NCBI RefSeq assembly: GCF_027409185.1
Contig: NC_084463.1
Coordinates: forward strand, 65,767,852 to 65,831,851
Origin: Cynocephalus volans
Taxonomy: Eukaryota > Chordata > Mammalia > Dermoptera > Cynocephalidae
Length of the DNA: 64,000 bases
Reading direction: 5' to 3'
Positions 59,291-64,000 of this stretch are shown in pieces. The number at the start of each line of letters is the position of its first letter. Positions within the stretch are counted from its first letter, which is position 1. The notes beneath the pieces were generated by a model, which had not been told where the DNA came from, searched no databases, and saw only the letters and a program-made list of their open reading frames with translations. A program made the translations under genes and the position numbers.

Positions 59291-61223
59291 TGTGTGAATT
59301 TATATATTAATTTTTAGCTCCCTCCAATAAGTGAGAACATGTGGTATTTCTCTTTCTGTGCCTGACTTGTTTCACTTAATATAATTCTCTCAAGGTCCAT
59401 CCATGTTGTTGCAAATAGCAGTATTTCATTCGTTTTTATAGCTGAGTAGTATTCCATTGTGTAGATGTACCACATTTTCCGTATCCACTCATCTGATGAT
59501 GGGCATTTGGGCTGGTTCCAACTCTTGGCTATTGTAAAGAGTGCTGCGATGAACATTGGGAAACAGGTATACCTTCGACTTGATGATTTCCATTCCTCTG
59601 GGTATATTCCCAACAGTGGGATGGCTGGGTCGTATGGTAGATCTATTTGCAATTGTTTAAGGAACCTCCATACCATTTTCCATAGAGGCTGCACCATTTT
59701 GCAGTCCCACCAACAATGTATGAGAGTTCCTTTTTCTCCGCAGCCTCGCCAGCATTTATCGTTCATAGTCTTTTGGATTTTAGCCATCCTAACTGGGGTT
59801 AGATGGTATCTCAATGTGGTTTTGATTTGCATTTCCCGGATGCTGAGTGATGTTGAGCATTTTTTCATATGTCTGTTGGCCATTTGGATATCTTCCTTAG
59901 AGAAATGCCTACTTAGCTCTTTTGCCCATTTTTTAATTGGGTTGCTTGTTTTCTTCTTGTAAAGTTGTTTGAGTTCCTTATATATTCTGGATATTAATCC
60001 TTTGTCAGATGTATATTTTGCAAATATTTTCTCCCACTCTGTTGGTTGTCTTTTAACTCTTTTAATTGTTTCTTTTGCTGTGCAGAAGCTTTTTAGTTTG
60101 ATATAATCCCATTTGTTTATTTTTCCTTTGGTTGCCCGTGCTTTTGGGGTCGTATTCATGAAGTCTGTGCCCAGTCCTATTTCCTGAAGTGTTTCTCCTA
60201 TGTTTTCTTTAAGAAGTTTTATTGTCTCAGGGTGTATATTTAAATCCTTAATCCATTTTGAGTTGATTTTAGTATACGGTGAGAGGTATGGATCTAGTTT
60301 CATTCTCCTGCATATTGATATCCAGTTATCCCAGCACCACTTGCTGAAGAGGCAGTCCCTTCCCCAGTGAATAGGCTTGGTGCCTTTGTCAAAGATCAGA
60401 TGGCAGTAAGTGTGTGGGTTGATTTCTGGATTCTCTATTCTATTCCATTGGTCAGTATGTCTGTTTTTATGCCAGTACCATACTGTTTTGGTTATTATAG
60501 CTTTGTAGTATAGCTTAAAGTCAGGTAGTGTTATGCCTCCAGCTTTATTTTTTTTGCTCAGCATTGCTTTGGCTATTCGTGGTCTTTTATTGTTCCATAT
60601 AAATGTCTGAATAGTTTTTTCCATTTCTGAGAAAAATGTCTTTGGAATTTTGATGGGGATTGCATTGAATTTGTATATCACTTTGGGTAGTATGGACATT
60701 TTCACTATGTTGATTCTTCCAATCCAAGAGCATGGAATATCTTTCCATCTTCTTGTATCCTCTCTAATTTCTCTCAGCAGTGGTTTGTAGTTCTCATTAT
60801 AGAGATTTTTCACCTCCTTGGTTAACTCAATTCCTAAGTATTTTATTTTTTTGGTGTCTATTGTAAATGGGCAGGCTTTCTTGATTTCTCCTTCTGCATG
60901 TTCACTATTGGAGAAAAGAAATGCTACTGATTTTTGTGTGTTGATTTTGTATCCTGCTACTGTGCTGAAATCATTTATCAATTCCAACAATTTTTTTGTA
61001 GAGGTTTTAGGCTGTTCGATATATAGGATCATGTCATCTGCAAACAGGGACAGTTTGACTTCATCTTTTCCAATCTGGATGCCCTTTATTTCCTTCTCTT
61101 CTCTGATTGCTCTGGCTAGTACTTCCAACACTATGTTGAATAGGAGTGGTGAGAGTGGGCATCCTTGTCTAGTGCCTGTTCTTAAAGGAAAAGCTTTCAG
61201 CTTTTCCTCTCAGGGGAAGTTTT
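59004..61223 (-). mobile_element. 5'-truncated young L1 with 3' transduction
   Basis: Minus-strand L1 whose ORF2 starts within the reverse transcriptase at about 61205 and runs through the C-terminal region to the 3' UTR (G/C-rich and (TG)n region at 59140-59297). Target-site duplication CTCTCAGGGGAAGTTTT is at 59004-59020 and 61207-61223. On the minus strand the L1 ends in an imperfect A tail (59055-59093), then 21 non-L1 bases (59034-59054), then a second pure A run (59021-59033). This double tail is the mark of a 3' transduction. Confidence 0.9.
59314..61131 (-). pseudogene. L1 ORF2p C-terminal two-fifths, open 605-codon frame
   Basis: No stop across the retained part, so the copy is recent. 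It has the FADD reverse-transcriptase motif ([12 protein letters not shown]), the [20 protein letters not shown] region and the Cys-rich tail ([20 protein letters not shown]). The endonuclease and the first half of the RT are missing because of 5' truncation, so it is not autonomous. It serves as the reference that exposes three lesions in the copy at 28 kb. Confidence 0.92.
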
Positions 61224-61566
61224 GAGAACTTGTGGAGACAAGTTGATTCTCACAATGATGACACATTACTGAAATTTAAAGGGTGGAGGTCAGGGACAGT
61301 AGACATCCTGCAAAGTTGCAAAGAATACTATGCAACAAATAATTGTCTCACTTTCTACATTCCTTTTAACTGACTTGCAGTACACACATGTAAATATAAA
61401 ACTCATCTAGTTTTTTATTATAAAAATGCAAGATTTTTTGCATGATTTTAATATGCATTGATATTTCCAGGATTCGCAAACCCCCTGTAAATTGAAGAAA
61501 TATTGTGTTCTGCTGTATACAGAAGTTAACCAAAAGGTGTTGGCCATTTTGGAAAATCACATCATA

Positions 61567-61965
61567 AGTGCTGTGAATTAAATTTCATCCCCCCAAAATT
61601 CATATTTTGAAGCCCTAACCTACAATGTGACTGTAGTTGGAAACATTGTCCTCATGGAAGTAATTATAGTTAAATGAGATTATAAGGACAGGGTCTTGAT
61701 ACAATAGGATTAGTGTCCTTATAAGAGAGACAGGAGAGAGCTAACTCTCTCTCTCCTCCTCGCACCTCACAGTGTATCTTATGTTTCTTATGAGGACACA
61801 GTGAGAAGGTGACTGTCTGCAAGCCAGGAAGAGAGCCCCTCATTAGAACTGGCACCCTGATCTTGGACTTCCGGCCTTTAAAATTGTGAGAAAATAAATT
61901 TGTGCTGCTTAAGCCACCTGGTCTATAATATTTTGTTATGGCAGTACAAGATGACTAAGACAGTA
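61567..61965 (+). repeat. MaLR-type LTR
   Basis: Full plan: 'gctgtgaattaaatttcatccccccaaaattcat' start, 'ttagtgtccttataagagagacagg', 'tatgaggacacagtgagaagg', 'ctgcaagccaggaagagagccc', 'gcaccctgatcttggacttcc', 'aaataaatttgtgctg' and 'ttgttatggcagtacaagatgactaagaca' end. Confidence 0.85.
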
Positions 61966-62499
61966 AAGGAAACAGTGCTCATGGTATTTGAATCGTATTT
62001 GGAGTGTGTATTTAGAATGTCTTATTCCTAATCACTCTGTGTGGGGGTACCAGAGTTTACCTACTTCATTATGATTTCTAGTGTAGACATGCCTGAAATT
62101 TTAAATATTGAGTATAAATAATCTATCATAAATTGTTTTATTTAATAACTTCTTTACACTTTCTAAATTAGAATGTTAAATTGATTTTTAAAATTCGTGT
62201 GTATATAATGCCTCTAAATTTAATTTTAAGACTGTAAAATGAGATTATAAAATGTTATAAAACAAGGTGTTGGAGCTGACAGAGTTGAAAATTACTGCTA
62301 TAGGTAATCCCATCCAGCTTCAGGACTTTAAATCTATCAATATGCTAATGATTTCCAAATTTTGATCTCTAGGCCAGACCTCTCCCCAATTTCCATACTC
62401 ATGTATGCAAAGGCCTAGGCAATCTCACCTCTTGGAAGTCTAAGAAAGTCTCATAAATTTAATATGTACAAAACTAAACTTTGAAAGTCCACTCCTAAC

Positions 62500-63270
62500 T
62501 CCCAAACATGCCAAGGGTACTTCCCCATCTCAATGAGGGGCAGCACTGTCCACTTAGGCTAAAAACCTTTGAGTCTTCCTTGATGCCTGGCTTCTCTTAC
62601 ATCCCACCTCCAATGCATCAACAAAACCTAGCAGATTTACCTTGGAAAGTCAACCCCTCTTCATGACCCAATCGCTATCACCCTAAGCCAAATTAGCATT
62701 TTCTCTTGTCTGGACTTCAGCAAGAACTTCTCTCTTAACTCATCCCCCAATTTCCACTTTTGCCTACTCCCACCATATTCTCTACATAGCAAACAGAGTT
62801 ACCCTTTCAAAACGTGAGTCAGATCCTGATGGGCTCCCATTATATTTATAATAAAACTGAGGTCCTGAAGTAACTACCTGATGGGACCTATGAGTTTTTC
62901 TCAGACCTTATCAACTATGACTTTCCTTCTTTTTTTTTTTTTTTTTTTTTTTGTGACCGGTAAGGGGATCATTAACCCTTGGCTTGGTGTCGCCCACACC
63001 ACGCTCAGCCAGTGAGCGCACCGGCCATCCCTATATAGGATCCGAACCCACGGCCTCGGTGCTCCCAGTGCGGCACTCTCCCGAGTGAGCCACGGGGTCG
63101 GCCCATGACTTTCCTTCTTACTCACTCAGTGTCAGCAACACGGCACTTCTCACTCGTCCTGGAACACAAGCATTCATCTTATTCTGTGTTTTTGAGCTTC
63201 CTCTTATCTCTGGCTAAAACGCTTTTCCTCCGTATATTACTCCTCTCCATTCAGGGCTCTGTTCAGAGAG
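62500..63270 (+). repeat. LINE-2 fragment split by a SINE
   Basis: L2-like phrases occur on both sides of the SINE at 62931-63104: 'catcaacaaaacctagcag', 'gtctggacttcagcaag', 'cagagttaccctttcaaaacgtgagtcag', 'ctgatgggctcccat' before, and 'acacggcacttctcactcg', 'ggctctgttcag' after. Confidence 0.6.
62931..63104 (-). mobile_element. CYN-type tRNA-derived SINE (minus)
   Basis: T-run (A-tail) at 62931-62952, then the reverse complement of the dimeric SINE body (GTGACCGGTAAGGGGATC, CAGTGAGCGCACCGGCCATC, CTATATAGGATCCGAACC, GTGAGCCACGGGGTCGGCC). A perfect 14-bp target-site duplication, ATGACTTTCCTTCT, is at 62917-62930 and 63105-63118. Confidence 0.93.
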
Positions 63271-63719
63271 CTTTGCTGACCTGCAACAGTCCAGATTCAG
63301 CCAGAAACACGACTCAATTAAATGGAAGGAATTTAGTAAAGGGAACTAGTGGCTCAGTTGAGGGAAAAACTGAGAAGTCCAGTTGAGGATGGTGAAGAAA
63401 TCTAGAGAGTAGCAGGAAGCCACAGCCATCCATAGGTGCTGGTGGGACACAGGGTGCAGATGAGGTCACCACAACCCACAAACCAGGACTATATGGCAGG
63501 AGACAGAACCACCGCAAAAGCATCTCCACAAAGCTGATACAGCCTTCTCTCGCCACAAGTTTGGCCTGTTTTTTCACAATCCTCAGAATTCTCACTCTTT
63601 CCATCTTTCCTCTAAGCTCAGTTTGTTTGTTTTTTTCTTAATAACCTCAGCCTGCCAACCACTAAACAGTACATATAAGAAGAAAATGGATAATCATTCA
63701 GATTTAGACTTCAAAACCA

Positions 63720-64000
63720 ACCCTTGATCTCTACTAGGTTAAAATCTGAATCCTGCTATAGCCTATACTATGCAAATCCCCTACTCACCTCTCTGATCTC
63801 CTTTCGCACTGCTCTTCCCCTCTTTGTCTCCATTCCATACCCACTGGCCTCTTTGCTGTTCCTTGAATACCCAAACTTATTCTCACCTCAGAAGCTGTGC
63901 ACATGCTGTTTCCTCAAGCCTCAACACTTTTCTTCCTGAAATCCATCTGACTTATCCCCTCACCTACTTACCGGTCTGCGCAGAACATCTGTAACTATCT
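63720..64000 (+). repeat. LINE-2 3' part, reaching the window end
   Basis: 'cctctctgatctcctttcgcac', 'ctggcctctttgctgttcc', 'gaagctgtgcacatgctgtttcctcaagcc' and 'gaaatccatctgacttatcccc' are standard L2 phrases. Confidence 0.65.

Larger units (their letters stand above)
41629..64000 (-). other. Presumed NOX4 intron 13 (no exon seen)
   Basis: I looked on the minus strand for the preceding NOX4 exons (KARPGQYITLHCP and KATFGVHLKIVGDW type sequence) and found none up to the window end. The human gene has very long introns, so this tract is most simply intron 13. It holds the repeats listed separately. Stretches at 43300-45860, 48700-50330, 51680-52950 and 55080-56230 contain nothing I can name apart from short low-complexity runs. 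Confidence 0.6.

Overview
The window is mammalian nuclear DNA: AT-rich, intron-dominated and dense in retroelements. Several SINEs have a tRNA-like head and recurrent blocks such as GGATCCTATATAGGGATGGC. They match what I know of the CYN SINEs of colugos (flying lemurs, Dermoptera, e.g. Galeopterus). I see no Alu, and the youngest L1s share one 3' UTR type. I infer a colugo; the species is not proven.

Protein-coding content is limited to spliced exons of two genes, all on the minus strand. The left part (1390-27093) holds nine exons that translate to the C-terminal half of FOLH1 (glutamate carboxypeptidase II/PSMA; human exons 11-19, about residues 409-750), with the stop codon at the low-coordinate end. 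The right part (33039-41628) holds three exons of NOX4 (NADPH oxidase 4), about human residues 379-482. All twelve have splice dinucleotides, matching phases and no internal stops. FOLH1 exon 18 has a net 9-nt loss.

The main observation is the junction. FOLH1 exons 1-10 (with two zinc ligands) and the last two coding exons of NOX4 (96 residues with the C-terminal NADPH-binding part) are absent where they should be. In human and mouse the two genes, or FOLH1B in human, are divergent neighbours. Here a FOLH1 3' half lies downstream of a NOX4 5' part on the same strand. That is the product expected from one inversion with breakpoints in FOLH1 intron 10 and NOX4 intron 16, or from a matching assembly misjoin. 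A roughly 3 kb L1 without visible target-site duplication lies between the two halves.

Layout: 1-1389 FOLH1 3' flank with a palindromic element; 1390-27093 FOLH1 exons 19-11, with introns holding two old L1s (7.2-12.1 and 14.1-16.9 kb), an endogenous retrovirus remnant (17.7-19.8 kb), L2, MIR and MaLR LTR copies; 27.1-33.0 kb the junction with nested L1s; 33.0-41.6 kb NOX4 exons 16-14; 41.6-64.0 kb a tract without exons, presumably NOX4 intron, holding a solo LTR with target-site duplication, three SINEs (34-63 kb also carries a fourth), two further young L1s and many old repeats. Repeat family names come from remembered consensus patterns and have not been checked with a repeat library. There is no bacterial-type feature, CRISPR array or intact autonomous mobile element.
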